Origin: Colletotrichum lupini
Lineage: Eukaryota; Ascomycota; Sordariomycetes; Glomerellales; Glomerellaceae
Direction of reading: 5' to 3'
Length of the DNA stretch: 64,000 nucleotides
Assembly (NCBI RefSeq): GCF_023278565.1
Contig: NC_064675.1
Coordinates: 6,510,001-6,574,000 of the forward strand
The position numbers were made by a program, and so were the translations under genes. The notes under the pieces are model-generated. The model was not told the DNA's origin. It saw only the letters and a program-made list of their open reading frames with translations, and ran no database searches. Below, one piece after another: positions 20,997 through 32,200 of the stretch (the first letter of the stretch is position 1; each line of letters begins with the position of its first letter).

Positions 20997-22688
20997 ATGA
21001 GAGCAGAGCATCTTAGTGATGCTTCCACTCAAGTTGAGACAGCGTCGTCGGCCTCGGCCCCGACGTCAATATCCACTCTTCCAATGGAAATCATCGAGAG
21101 GATTGCTCAATGCGTCGACGTTCGAGTAGTAGATGATATATACGCACTATCTCGAACGTGCAAAGGCTTTTATCATTGCTGCATCCTCATCTATCACAAA
21201 AGGGTGGTTGACAGACACCCCTATCTACTCAACTGGGCCACCGTACTCGGCAGAATTGATCTCATGAAGAGATTCCTCAAGGCGGGAGCAAGCCAGAATG
21301 CAAAGATTCGCAATATGGAACTTGCCAGTCGACTACTGTCCTATCCGCCGTTTCTTGTTAGTCCGACGAACATCTTTCGGCGGTTCTTTTACCAGGAATT
21401 TGACGAGATTTTCGTGACGCGTTGTCACAAAAAACCGGCTGTCAAAATACACCGCCTCCGACGAGCAATGCCCGACGAACTTTGTCTGACGCCGCTCAGT
21501 ATCGCTGTCCATCAAGCCAACTACGAAGCCTTCACCTTGCTGTGCAACCACAAACCCAATTGGAAAATACTACTCAATCCTGAACTTCTCGACGCAGAAG
21601 GAAAGACACGCGGGGTATATTGGCGTCTCTGCGACATGGCTCTTGACCACGACGACGAAGAGATGCTGCTGAGAGTCTTGCCAACAGTGCTAGCAATGGA
21701 CTTGGGTTATCTCGTCCGATTCTACACGAGACTGACGCTGGCAAGCCTCATGAATCATGATTTCTTGAGGGTGGCGGCGCTCTTCCTTCGACACTTATCC
21801 TTCAACAACTACTACATGGTCATTGGCAATTATTTTTTCTTTGGCGCCGACGTCAATGTAAGATGGACGTACATGGATGGCCGAACCGCTCTGATGCATG
21901 CCTTATATCTGTCAATCAACAAGAAAAGACGGCCAGACTTCTTTGCGGATTGGGCTGCCTTACTAGTTCATCACGGGGCCAATGTTGACGACGACCGCGG
22001 CTTGGGACACACGCTTCTCATAGAGGCCTGCTACATGGGCATTTTTGACCAGGCGCGTGTCCTCCTCTCGATCGGAGCTTCGCCCACTACGGCATTCATT
22101 CGCGCCGGCTGTCCTGTATTGGTTCAACGGTCTCTCTCGCAGGGCGGCGTGTTCCACATGAGGTGCAACGGCAACGGTCTTCAGGTCCAGGACTTCACGC
22201 CCCTTGAGATCGCGTGTCTGCCGAGTATGCACGCCTTTTCATATGGGTTGTTACGTTATTCCGCGAGAGGCGACGCCCAAGCAGAGGCGAGATACCAGAT
22301 CTGGCACGCGTCGCGGTTGGCATTCGTAAAGTCCATAGCACCGACTTTGACTGGGGCTTTTGGTCAACTGATCCTACGGACGGCCTTGTCTATCGCAGCT
22401 GAGGGTCGGGAGGTAGACCTTGTCCGCGCCCTGCTGGAGGCTGGTGCAGGCCTTACCGGTGGACGTTGGCTGTCCTTGGGTAGGATCGGACACTTGCCTC
22501 CACTTGTTGTTGCTCTGCGTACATCGGAGGTCTTTAGGTACGAGCGTGGTCACGCTGAGAAGACGGCCAGACTGCTACTTGAAAGCGGGGCGGATGTGAG
22601 GGATTTGGACGAGTTTCCGGACGCCCTGTGGAAATTTGATCAGATCTTTGGGATTCCTGCCTCTGATTACAAACGGCCGGAACGATAG
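20997..22688 (+). CDS. F-box-like ankyrin-repeat protein
   Basis: The frame is open from 20,826, but I prefer the ATG at 20,997 (563 aa). It immediately precedes the ordered part, and the upstream 57 codons look like leader DNA. An F-box-like segment (ISTLPMEIIERIAQCVD... ALSRTCKGFYHCCILIYH) lies at about 22-70. Ankyrin-type units follow: NWATVLGRIDLMKRFLKAGA, ADVNVRWTYMDGRTALMHAL, HGANVDDDRGLGHTLLIEAC, FTPLEIACL, AAEGREVDLVRALLEAGAGL, KTARLLLESGADV. No intron is needed. Ankyrin repeats mediate protein binding and an F-box would connect to ubiquitination; the partner is unknown. This family is highly expanded and variable in filamentous ascomycetes. Confidence 0.8.
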   Translation: MRAEHLSDASTQVETASSASAPTSISTLPMEIIERIAQCVDVRVVDDIYALSRTCKGFYHCCILIYHKRVVDRHPYLLNWATVLGRIDLMKRFLKAGASQNAKIRNMELASRLLSYPPFLVSPTNIFRRFFYQEFDEIFVTRCHKKPAVKIHRLRRAMPDELCLTPLSIAVHQANYEAFTLLCNHKPNWKILLNPELLDAEGKTRGVYWRLCDMALDHDDEEMLLRVLPTVLAMDLGYLVRFYTRLTLASLMNHDFLRVAALFLRHLSFNNYYMVIGNYFFFGADVNVRWTYMDGRTALMHALYLSINKKRRPDFFADWAALLVHHGANVDDDRGLGHTLLIEACYMGIFDQARVLLSIGASPTTAFIRAGCPVLVQRSLSQGGVFHMRCNGNGLQVQDFTPLEIACLPSMHAFSYGLLRYSARGDAQAEARYQIWHASRLAFVKSIAPTLTGAFGQLILRTALSIAAEGREVDLVRALLEAGAGLTGGRWLSLGRIGHLPPLVVALRTSEVFRYERGHAEKTARLLLESGADVRDLDEFPDALWKFDQIFGIPASDYKRPER

Positions 22689-23142
22689 CCAGGTTTCTTG
22701 AAGTCTGGACTCCAGGAAAGTTACCTGTAGCTCACCACATTTTGAATAGGAAGTGCGGAAGCTTGCCCAGGTAGGCAATTCCCTCATTCACACAACGGTG
22801 CTGTGAGGTGTCTGTACGGCAAAGCATGAACTATATATTACCTTAGTACCAGATAGCTACATGGCCAGAAGTTTCAAAGAAGACTCGGCCAAATGATACT
22901 ACCCAGTTGAGGTCCCGCGCATGATCCATAGACTACCTTGTAGAAACATGGTTCATGTCGTAGAGTCACTGTAGGGGCATCGACGTATATAAACAGAACG
23001 GTTGTCTATTGGAACTAGGAAATAGGCACGAAGCTCGCTCTGATATAGAGGGTGCGAGCGAAGTGGGCCTCGGTGATTATGTAACCAAGGTCACGTGACG
23101 TGCGGTAAGGCCATGGATGGTTGAAGCCATCACGACAGTTCA
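22689..23142. other. Intergenic between convergent genes
   Basis: 454 bases between the ends of the ankyrin gene (+) and the 2EXR gene (-). No coding or RNA feature is recognised. A terminator must be present for both, but no distinctive motif was seen. Confidence 0.45.
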
Positions 23143-24264
23143 CTACCCAACCTTGGGAATTTGACCCTGTCTAAAGACTTTGAAATGGCTGCCCCCCACC
23201 TTTCGAAACTTGAGAATCTCTCTCTCGGCCTGGAGAGGAGTCGGGAGTTCCGGTGTGATGATAAAGCGCCTTAAGTTCTGGAACGGCACCCGCCCATCCC
23301 CAGACATTTCTTCCAGCTCGTCCAAAAGATCCAGCTGATCAATCCTATAAAGCTCCTGACCAACCGGATCGTACGTCCCCTCGAACCTCTTATCGTCCAA
23401 GTCCGACAGCTTCACCTCCAACATCGTAATGTTAGAGAAATGCTCTTTGAGCAGCCCAAAAACAAGCCGCCAAGGCACCTTGTCTCCCTTGTCTGCATTC
23501 TCGGAAGAGGCGTGGCGCGCGTCAACTTTGATGTGGCAGATTCTATCACACAGTTCTCTCGGCATAGCCCACTCCTCGGCTGCGTTCCATCGGGGAGTCA
23601 TCAGTACGGGCCCTGGGCTTCTGTGGTTGCCCGTCCAGCGACGCTCAGCCTGCTTGGAATCATCCCAATCCAAGCAGATGGCGTCTCGAGACGGGTTGAA
23701 CGGTACAGAGAGCGGATCCGGTTTGCCGAAGAAGGTGATGGCCAGCGCTCTCGTCTCGCGGCTCACGGCGTAGAGAGGTATTCGAGTCCAGGACCTGTAC
23801 GAGCGGAAGTGTACTTGCGGGCCCCCTCTCCATTCCTCGTCCATCACTGCGAAACCCTCCATGATGATCGGGCTCTGTGACGAGAGCAAGATCTTGTCTC
23901 TGAGCTCTTTTGGAAGGTCCGTGAATAGGAAGAACGTAGACGGTTCGGATATATCAACTTCCTTCTTTGACCTCTCGTCTTCGTCTTCTGGAGAGTCCAC
24001 GATCATTTGGAAAGGGCGATAGCTTTTGGGCAGGCGTTTTGGGTGATAGGGGTGGCATCTCATATGCTTTCGGGCCTGCAAGATGAGGCTGGGCCATCTA
24101 TCGCGGTTGGTTGCATCTATAGATATATCCAAGTCGTTCTTGATCCATGGTTCAATTAAGTCATACGCATTCTCAGGAGTTTCGTTGCTGAGAGATTGTG
24201 ACCCTTGTGAAGTCGTGTTGGACCAAGGCGGTCGAAAGATTCTCGCAAAGAACGATTTCGCCAT
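23143..24264 (-). CDS. 2EXR-domain protein
   Basis: A single open frame of 373 aa with its ATG at 24,262-24,264. The 2EXR domain runs from about residue 110: FFLFTDLPKELRDKIL (the LPxELRxxIW-like helix), then PLYAVSRETRALAITFFGK and FNPSRDAICLDWD. These are the spaced elements that define the family in fungi. A later segment (KVPWRLVFGLLKEHFSNITMLEVKL) is also typical. Function unknown; many members are species-specific and fast-evolving. No signal peptide or membrane segment is visible. Confidence 0.8.
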   Translation of the reverse strand: MAKSFFARIFRPPWSNTTSQGSQSLSNETPENAYDLIEPWIKNDLDISIDATNRDRWPSLILQARKHMRCHPYHPKRLPKSYRPFQMIVDSPEDEDERSKKEVDISEPSTFFLFTDLPKELRDKILLSSQSPIIMEGFAVMDEEWRGGPQVHFRSYRSWTRIPLYAVSRETRALAITFFGKPDPLSVPFNPSRDAICLDWDDSKQAERRWTGNHRSPGPVLMTPRWNAAEEWAMPRELCDRICHIKVDARHASSENADKGDKVPWRLVFGLLKEHFSNITMLEVKLSDLDDKRFEGTYDPVGQELYRIDQLDLLDELEEMSGDGRVPFQNLRRFIITPELPTPLQAEREILKFRKVGGSHFKVFRQGQIPKVG

Positions 24265-25617
24265 GTCTTGCTGGACAAGTAATGATGAGGTTGAGTTGCT
24301 AGCGTAGATGTGAATTAAAATTTTGGAAAACGGGCGTTACGGTGCATGGACTTGCTTTCACGTTTCTACCGGTTAAAAGGACACCATTACCATGCAAAGA
24401 AACAGGAGGCATCTGAGTACTTGCCTTCGTATGATGTGTCTCGACACGTATGGTTTCCGAGTCATTCCTAGGCAGTCGTTGAAGTCAAGGGGTAGATTAC
24501 TAATCGGCCGGCTCCCACTTGAGTTTCAACGGTTATGGGCCATATGACCATACGACAGGGATTCAAAACTTAAGAATATGTAGCATGACCAAGTCATAAC
24601 GCTTGCCGTCGCAAAGGGGGCGTTGTAGTCATGCCGGTTTTGCGGATATGACATAAAAAGTCCTGAAGACACTTTACGTGAGGTCGTGGCTCGAAAGAAT
24701 TTGAAAACCCAGATATTTTGGCTAAGTCGATTCTAGGACTTCCCATTTCACGGCATCGGAAACTTATTGAAGCCTTACTTGTACACTTCTTGTCGGAACT
24801 GTGAGCGTAGCCGATTTTGATTATCACTCTTCTTGGTCCTCTTGGTGAAGGCTGAAGTGGATCCCAACGTTATCTTTCGGAACGCCTCAAATGATTGCAG
24901 CTTGTGGCACTTCTCCACGTGGTACTGTGTCGATAGAGACCATGCCCGTTTCTAGCCATGCAGGTGCTTTTGCAATAGTGATCGATCTGGGCAATTCGTG
25001 TCCGAAAGTGGACTGGGGCTTAATGGAAAGAAGACCCATCAATATAGGATGTCTCCCATTCTTCCACAAAACACCAACACAAAACGACCTGGCATTCGGC
25101 CTTAAGCTACAAAAACCAATAATTTATCCATTGGACCGACATACATCACATGGCAGAGCTCATCGGCGTCGCAGTGAATTCCACGCTAAGCATCTCATCC
25201 AACCCACTTCACATTTCTATCGCAATTGCCTGGTTTCAACTTAATCTCCTGGAACTCTTGCTTTCCTAAGGATTTCCTATCATCACTCCAGCCACTTTCG
25301 GCGGAAGCCTGGTATTCTTCGCTGTCGATTCATAGGCAAACAGGTGCGAAAAGAACCCGTACGACCGATTTTATATAGCTCTCGTATATAGAGGCGGAAT
25401 CGTGGTTCAAGATCGAAAGCTATATTAGGTATACCTACGCGTCTATGGGTGCAAGGTATATGTAATGATTTTAGAAGCCTAGCTATAATAAAAGAAGAAA
25501 TAAAAGTTAAACTTTAGAGTATGGGTTGGATTTCTGGTCGGGTACTAGTTAATAAATATATATTGTATCTAGAATTTATAGATAGGCCGGATTATTACGA
25601 TAAGAGATATTATTTTT
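24265..25617. other. Intergenic, with an AT-rich RIP-like patch at its end
   Basis: 24,265-25,370 has normal composition and no recognisable gene; a 117-codon plus frame at 24,891-25,244 shows no family motif. 25,370-25,617 turns abruptly AT-rich and TpA-rich, like the block after 28.4 kb. It abuts the first readable codon of the transporter remnant, where the missing 5' half should be. Confidence 0.5.
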
Positions 25618-26604
25618 GATGAGGATGCAATGATACCGGCAGTGCAGCTCATCTTCATGATTTATCTTTGCCCGGAAAGTGAGTAAGCTTTGGCTGCTGA
25701 GATACCACGACTAATCGACCGCGCCACAGGTCCACGTTGGTACATGAAGATGAACAGGCCGGCTGATGCATTTGCGTCGCTGCAGAGGTTGCGGTTCACC
25801 AAGCTACAGGCTGCTCGCGATCTGCTACTCATACACATTGCTCTCGAGACAGATAAGAGCCTATTTGCTCACAGGGGAAGTGCATTGAAGCGCTTCCAGG
25901 AGTTGTTCACAATTCCCAGGATACGGAGGGCCAATCTGGCCGCGGCGACGATTATGCTGGCCCAACAAATGTGTGGCAGTAAGTAATTGCATGTTGGGGT
26001 TCTTCTGCAAATAACGGAATTAAGCATGACAACAGTTAATATCATATCGTTCTACTCGTCATCGATCTTCGTCGAATCCGGATTCTCTGAGCAGAGGGCA
26101 CTGTGGGCATCATGGGGCTTTGGACTGGTGAACTTCACTTTCGCTATCCCCGCCCTGTGGCTCATCGACAGCTACGGTCGTCGAACCCTTCTGCTCACCA
26201 CGTTCCCGCACATGGCATGGACCTTGCTTGCAGCGGGGTCCTGTTTCCTCATTGGAGGCGACGGAACGGCTCGACTTGCCCTCATCGCGCTCTTCATCTT
26301 CTCATTCACGGCCTTCTACAGCATTGGCCTCGGTCCCGTTTGCTTCGTCTACGCGGCAGAGGTTTGCCCTTTGTCCCACCGAGAACTTGGTATGGCCTGG
26401 AGCGTCGTTATCAACGCTGTCGGGGCTTCCATCTTGGGACTGACTTTTCTCTACATGCTGTCTGCGCTCACTCCGACGGGGGCGTTCGGCTTCTACTGTG
26501 GCTTGAACATATTAGCTCTACTTATGATCTTTGCCTTCTTGCCTGAGACCAAGCAGTTGACGTTGGAGGAGTTGGATGTAGTGTTTGCTGTCAGAAGTTG
26601 GTAG
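25618..26604 (+). pseudogene. MFS sugar transporter, 5'-truncated remnant
   Basis: Three exons survive intact: about 25,618-25,678, 25,730-25,978 and 26,036-26,604 (introns of 51 and 57 nt, GT..AG). Splicing restores two family signatures: CPE|SPRWY (the PESPRW motif after TM6) and [17 protein letters not shown] (TM7). The C-terminal half continues through [12 protein letters not shown] (the GRR loop motif) and ends in [13 protein letters not shown]. The N-terminal half with TM1-6 is absent; the DNA upstream is AT-rich with no trace of it. The remaining half cannot make a functional 12-helix transporter. The clean downstream exons suggest recent truncation, probably by a repeat that was then hit by RIP. 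Confidence 0.85.
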
Positions 26605-26982
26605 TTTATCCGGTATCAGTTCACCGTTGTGATTCCGTACTGGTACAGGTGATGGATCTTGTGGCAGCGGGAAGTTGTGTTTGAGTCAATTTCTCACGGA
26701 TCCTCGTCACAGGATATGTAAATTACCACGACGCAGAAGCAAGGATAGTTGTTATCATTCACGGAAGCGATACGCTTACAACTTGGATGCAATCAGAATT
26801 CTATAAGCCGACAGGATTCATTTCATATGCATCTCGTGACTTATGGGGGGTATTAGACAATAAGCCCACTACTTCCACCACACTCCTTCCATTGATCGAC
26901 TTGATCACAACACTTTTCGCTTCCTCTCTAGTACCGTGTCTTAAAGCATGGTCCCTCAAAATTATATTTCTTAATCAATGGT
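26605..26982. other. Intergenic between convergent transporter remnant and M43 gene
   Basis: 378 bases with no recognisable feature. A plus frame at 26,787-27,047 overlaps the last exon of the M43 gene on the other strand and is taken as chance. Confidence 0.45.
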
Positions 26983-27918
26983 TTACTGATACTGGGCACG
27001 GTATTTATCCCAGAATGAATGCATCCGAACCCCTTGGCCGGAGGTAAAGTGTGTAAAGCAGGCGCTAACTGAGGTTAGTCATATGTCCTTCACGTATCAG
27101 AAGATTCGCTCACTCATCGGAGTAATCCATGTAGTTGGTAACAGGATCAGCCCCGGGAAGATCGGGGCACGTATCGCGGCCGATAGGACACCCAAAGGCC
27201 TCTTCCGCCTCAAATGGTGTGTCGTCGACGAAGTCACCATCTCCACCGCATTCATCGCCCTGAAACGTGTGGTATACTACACCCAGAATTAGTAAACTCG
27301 TCTCTTCAGATGTGGGAGACTGCTAGATAGCTTACGTCCAAGCCAATGGCCGGTTTCGTGGGTCGCCGTGTGGCCGCCGTTATACGGACTGAGGGAGCCT
27401 CCAGGAACAGATGCAGCTCGAATGACGACACCATCCATGTAGAACTCGTCTGAGCCGACTACCACGGCGTCTGGCCAGGAAGCGAAACCAAGGAGCGGCG
27501 TATCGGGTATAAAGTAGATGTTCAAGTCCGCGTAAGTGCCCTTTCTAAGCGCTTTCTTCATGGTGATGGACACTGGTGACTCGGCAGCCCACGATGCGTT
27601 GATCGTCCAGTCGGTACCGACCTGAGTGAGCTGCACATCATGGGGCGCAAAGGCTCCATTCATGACGGCCAATTGTCTGTCCAAGGTGCTTTGAGAATGA
27701 AACCCGCCGTCGACGGTTTCGTTTGCCGCAACGACGTGCCAGTAGATGTTGATATTGATTGGAACCGGTTTCGCCAAGCCGTTCGCATTTTCCGTTAGCC
27801 GAAAAACGCGGGACACTTCTTCATGTTCCTGGAGGGGGGCCGGGGTGCCGCAGGTACGCTGGCTTGTGACGCCCAAGGCGGTCACGAGGCATGATAGAAG
27901 CGAAGCTTTCAGCCGCAT
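26983..27918 (-). CDS. Secreted M43 (pappalysin-type) zinc metalloprotease, three exons
   Basis: Exons 27918-27336, 27276-27114 and 27064-26983 give about 275 aa. Introns of 59 and 49 nt have GT..AG ends and TACTAAT and GACTAAC branch sites. The continuous frame alone would stop shortly after HETGHWLG; splicing restores the zinc motif [11 protein letters not shown] (about 187-197, HExxHxxGxxH) across the exon 1/2 junction. Next come FVDDTP, a disulfide-rich segment ([17 protein letters not shown]) and the Met-turn NYMDYSDD. Exon 3 supplies the conserved [26 protein letters not shown] end. Residues 1-20 form a signal peptide. Length and layout match fungal extracellular metalloproteases. The gene is intact although it is the last gene before the RIP-degraded block. 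Confidence 0.9.
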
Positions 27919-28742
27919 CTCGTCGGTGATTGAAACTGAACCTTACAAACGAATGGAAGAGAGCTTCGTTTTACGAGGCAGCGATGAAAGTCAAAAGAAA
28001 GCAAAGCTTGAAGATTCTCTGAACTTGAACAGACAAGTCACCAAGTACATATATAAACATGAGCCGTTCGCAGAATCGACATGTAAGCAGTGAAACTTCG
28101 TATAAACGTATGATGTTGTCATCGAGATAGTCTAATGCGACGGTCTCAGTAGCAGATGCCAACATAAGGACACGAGGCGGAATCGAAGGCTTGAAAAGGC
28201 AGGAGGTCTTAATCCTAGGCTCGCATACGAGGCCATTTGGCTGAGATGAGCAAGAATTATCTCAACTTCTTGGCTGTGAAATGCTTCCTTTTTTCTTTTT
28301 ATCTTTCTATTCGCGCGCAAGTGCAGGTATTTGAACTTTACTTGCTACCTTCCTTATTCTATGGCCTTGGCCTTCCGGTAGGATGGAAATATCTATCGTA
28401 GATATGTTTCCACTGTTAGGGTAGGATGGAGACCGGTCCCATTGGACTAAATGGGCAGAATACCTTACCGGGGGCGTATAAGGGAATATATTAATTATAA
28501 ATATTAATACAGTCGCGCAACCCTATACTACTATTGTTGAATAAAATACTATTACTTATTTTATAATAATAATATTATATACGATAGTTATATATATAGT
28601 AATAGTTACTTAAGAGTAGCTAAGAGTTTTAGGAATTATAAGTAGGGTATTAGAGGACCGTACTAGGGGGTAATCCCGGGGCTCGGGGTATATAAATACT
28701 AATATATTTAAATACATATATTAATATACTATTATTTTATTA
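27919..28742. other. Upstream of M43 gene and start of AT-rich block
   Basis: 27,919-28,400 has normal composition and should hold the M43 promoter. From about 28,480 the sequence becomes strongly AT-rich and TpA-rich. A TGTTAGGGTAGGATGGAGAC segment at the boundary (about 28,414) might be the edge of an old repeat, but no second copy exists in the window. Confidence 0.5.
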
Positions 28743-29278
28743 TAGCTAGTTAGTCGTAGTAAGTATATTTGTAAAAGTTAAGGCTACGAGTATTAAGTAA
28801 ATAGTATTATAATTATAAATAGCTTTTTTAAAGCTATATTTATAAGTTATAAAGTAAGTAAGGTTTTAGTAATTAATTATAGTTTTATTAAAAGGGGTTT
28901 TTAGTGAAAATAGTTAAGAGCGATTATAAGATTTAATACTAAGTTAATTACTAAAGAAGCTATAAGAAATCTATTTTTAAGCCTAGCTTAAGTTTATATT
29001 ATATATAAGTCCGTTTATAAATATATCCTTTATTAATAATTATTTTTATTCGTTAGGTAATTACTTAGTAAATATTAGTGAGCGATTACTTAGAGTAATT
29101 ATAATAATTATTTTATTATATAATTATTACTTTTTATTTATATATAATTTATTTATAGTTTTTTTATTTTATAAAAGTTATTTTATATTTTTATATTTTT
29201 ATATATATAGTATACCGTAGTTATTATAAGCTTATAGGGCAGGCCTTAGTTTTAGTTATATATATTAGGTTATAATAT
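28743..29278 (-). repeat. Gypsy LTR (3' LTR in element orientation)
   Basis: Aligns along its length with 35,583-36,119, differing mainly by C/T and G/A transitions. Landmarks shared by both copies include CTAGTTAG at the start and GGCCTTAGTTTTAGTTAT near the end. Confidence 0.8.
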
Positions 29279-32200
29279 TAAGTTTTGTTTTTAAAAGTCT
29301 TATTTTTATAGATTTATAAGTAAGTTATTATAGCCTAGGTTAGGGCTCGTTAAGTGATTTTTTCAAAAATATTAAGATATCCGCTAGATTTTTGATATAT
29401 TATTAACTAAAGCTTGTTTTTAAAATTAAGGAGTAAGGATTTAAAATCGTAATACTTTACTTATTTTATTATTTATTAAAATAAAAGTATAAAATATTAA
29501 AGAGTAAATTAAAGTATTATAAATATATACGTCGTAGTTATTTTTATAATACGATTGCTAGTATTATATACGATCGTAAGGTTTTTTTTTTATTAGTATT
29601 TTTTTATATTAATTATGTTTTTAGTAGATCGTTTTTATTTAAAGTCGATAGGCTAGAATATAAAAAGGAAGTAAAAGAGCTTTTTTTTTAAAAATAAGTA
29701 AAAGCTTTATATTATATATAGGTTAAAATAGATTAGTTTTTATTAAAATTAGATCGTTTTTAAAAAGAAAAAAGGATAGTATTTAAGAGGGGGAAAGCGA
29801 TTTTTAATTCTTTTGATATTATTAATAAAGATAAATTAGCTATTATACGGGAGGTATAATTTAGTAGTGCTTTTAGGGTAATTAATTAGGATATTATAAC
29901 AGCTAGGAGTTCTAGTTTTAATTTTGATTTTAGTATTTTAAAAAGAATTCCTAAGAGTTTTAGAGGTTCGTAATAAGTTTTTATATATTTTGTTTATATT
30001 TATAGTTTTTTTATTTAATAAAGTACTCTTTTTTATTATTTTTTATTTTATAATTAATAATTTATTTAATTTTATATTTTAGTTAGTTTAGTTTAAGAAT
30101 AATATAATTTCTTATATATAAATTTCTTAGTATAGGTTTAAGTAGTAAGATATAAAAAACGGGATAGTATTATATTATATTTAGTAGTTTTAATTCGTAA
30201 TTAACTAGTGAGATGTTTTTAATAATTTTAAAAGGTGTAAGCTTTTTATAATTTAATTTATTACTTAGTCGTTTTATTTTAATATTATAGCGAAGGAGAT
30301 AGGTACTATTTCCCTTTTTTAAGGATAGTTTTTTAATTTTTAATCTATTTACGTTTTTTTATATATACTATTATAGAAACTCGAGGTTTAATAAGGTTTA
30401 TTTATAGATTTTTTTAAGTTTACTTATATTTATTATAGTTTTTATAGCTTATAGTCCTTATTATACTTTTTTATATATTATTAATTAGAATTTATAATTA
30501 AGGTAGAATAGGGATTTTTTTATACTTTTATTAATTATATTATTATATACGAACTAGGCTATTAATAAAAGTATTATTTAATTATTTTAGTTATAGTTTA
30601 TATAATAACGAAGGTATGTTTTAAGGATCTAATTAATCTTTTTTATCTATCTATTAGTTTATAAATAAAATAATATTAATAGTTTATAGTTTATATTAAG
30701 TTACGAAATTAGGGATTTTTAAAATTTTAAAATAAATAGCTTATTTTTATTAGAGATGATTTCTTTTAGTAAATTATAGTTTAAAAGTATAACCTTAGTA
30801 AATACGTATACTAAGTCTTTTATAGTATTTAATTTTTTATAGAGAATAAAGTATGCGAACTTAGTAAGTTAATTAATTGTAACTAAGATATTATCGTATT
30901 ATATTTTAATAAATATTTTTTAGATTTTAGTAATTTAATAATAAAGTCCTATATAATTAATTACTATGCTTTTATTAATAATTATAATGGTTATAGCTCG
31001 TTATAAGGCTTATGCGGGCTATTTTTACTTTTTTTATAAGTTACGTAGTTTTTAATTACTTTTATAATTTTAGTACGTATAGCGGATTTATTATAATACT
31101 AGCGAATCCGTTTTTATATTTTAATAATTTTTTAATAGCTATATATTAATATATTATAAATTTTTATAATAAGCTTAGGGGTTATTTTTTTAGTTAAGCT
31201 AGTATTAATTCTTTTAGTTATTATAAGGAGCTTTATAGTTAGTATAAGGCTATTATTTCTTTTTATTTAAAAATAACTTATGTTTTGTTAGGGATTGCGA
31301 TTTTATAATCGGGTTTTTTATTAAGAGCGTTTATTTTATTATTTTTTAAACTTTTTTAATAAATAATTTGGAAATTATGTTTAGATAGGAATTTATTTTA
31401 TTTAACTTATCGTTTATTTAGATTTTTATTTATTATAAAGTTTACGAGGTTTTTATAATCTATATAAACTATAACTTCGTACTTAGTTCTAGATAACTAT
31501 AGTTTTTATTTTTAAAATGCTTTGATAATTATTATTAGCTTTTTATTATAAATTTGCTAATTTAATTTTACTTTATAAGATACTTTAGAGTAGAAGTAAT
31601 ATAAGTAAAGCTTTTTTTATTTATTTTATTATTTTAAGACTACTTTTATAGCGAAGTTTAAGGCGTTAGTTTTAATTTCGAAAAGTTTTTAAGGGTCTAG
31701 AATTATAGTAATTAGTTTAGAAATAATTATATTTTTAACTTTAACAAATGCTTTTTTATACTTAGGGTCTTGAATAAATAGAGTATTTTTTTATATTAAG
31801 TTATTAAGAAGTTTAACTATACTAATATAGGTTTTGAGGAATTATTAGTAAAAATTAACGAATCTTAAGAATTTTTATATATCTTTAACGTTTTATAGTA
31901 TAGGTTAGTCCCTAATTACTTTTACTTTTAATATTTATATATAGATTTATCTTAATATAATGGTATATTTAAAGAAGTTTATTTTTTATATATAGAACTT
32001 ATATTTAGAGGGTTTAGTATATAGTTTAACGTTTTAGAGTTTTTAGAATATTATATAGATATACTTTTTATATATTTTAAAGTTAAGGGAGAAGATAAGA
32101 ATATTATTAATATAAATAATAATAAAAATATTAACGTATTTTTAGAGTACGTAGTTAACTATTATTTAAAAGGTTACTAGAGTATTAATAAGTCCGAAGG

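Noticed and set aside
24891..25244. 117-codon plus-strand frame upstream of the transporter remnant
   Set aside because: No recognisable motif and no link by splicing to the transporter exons.
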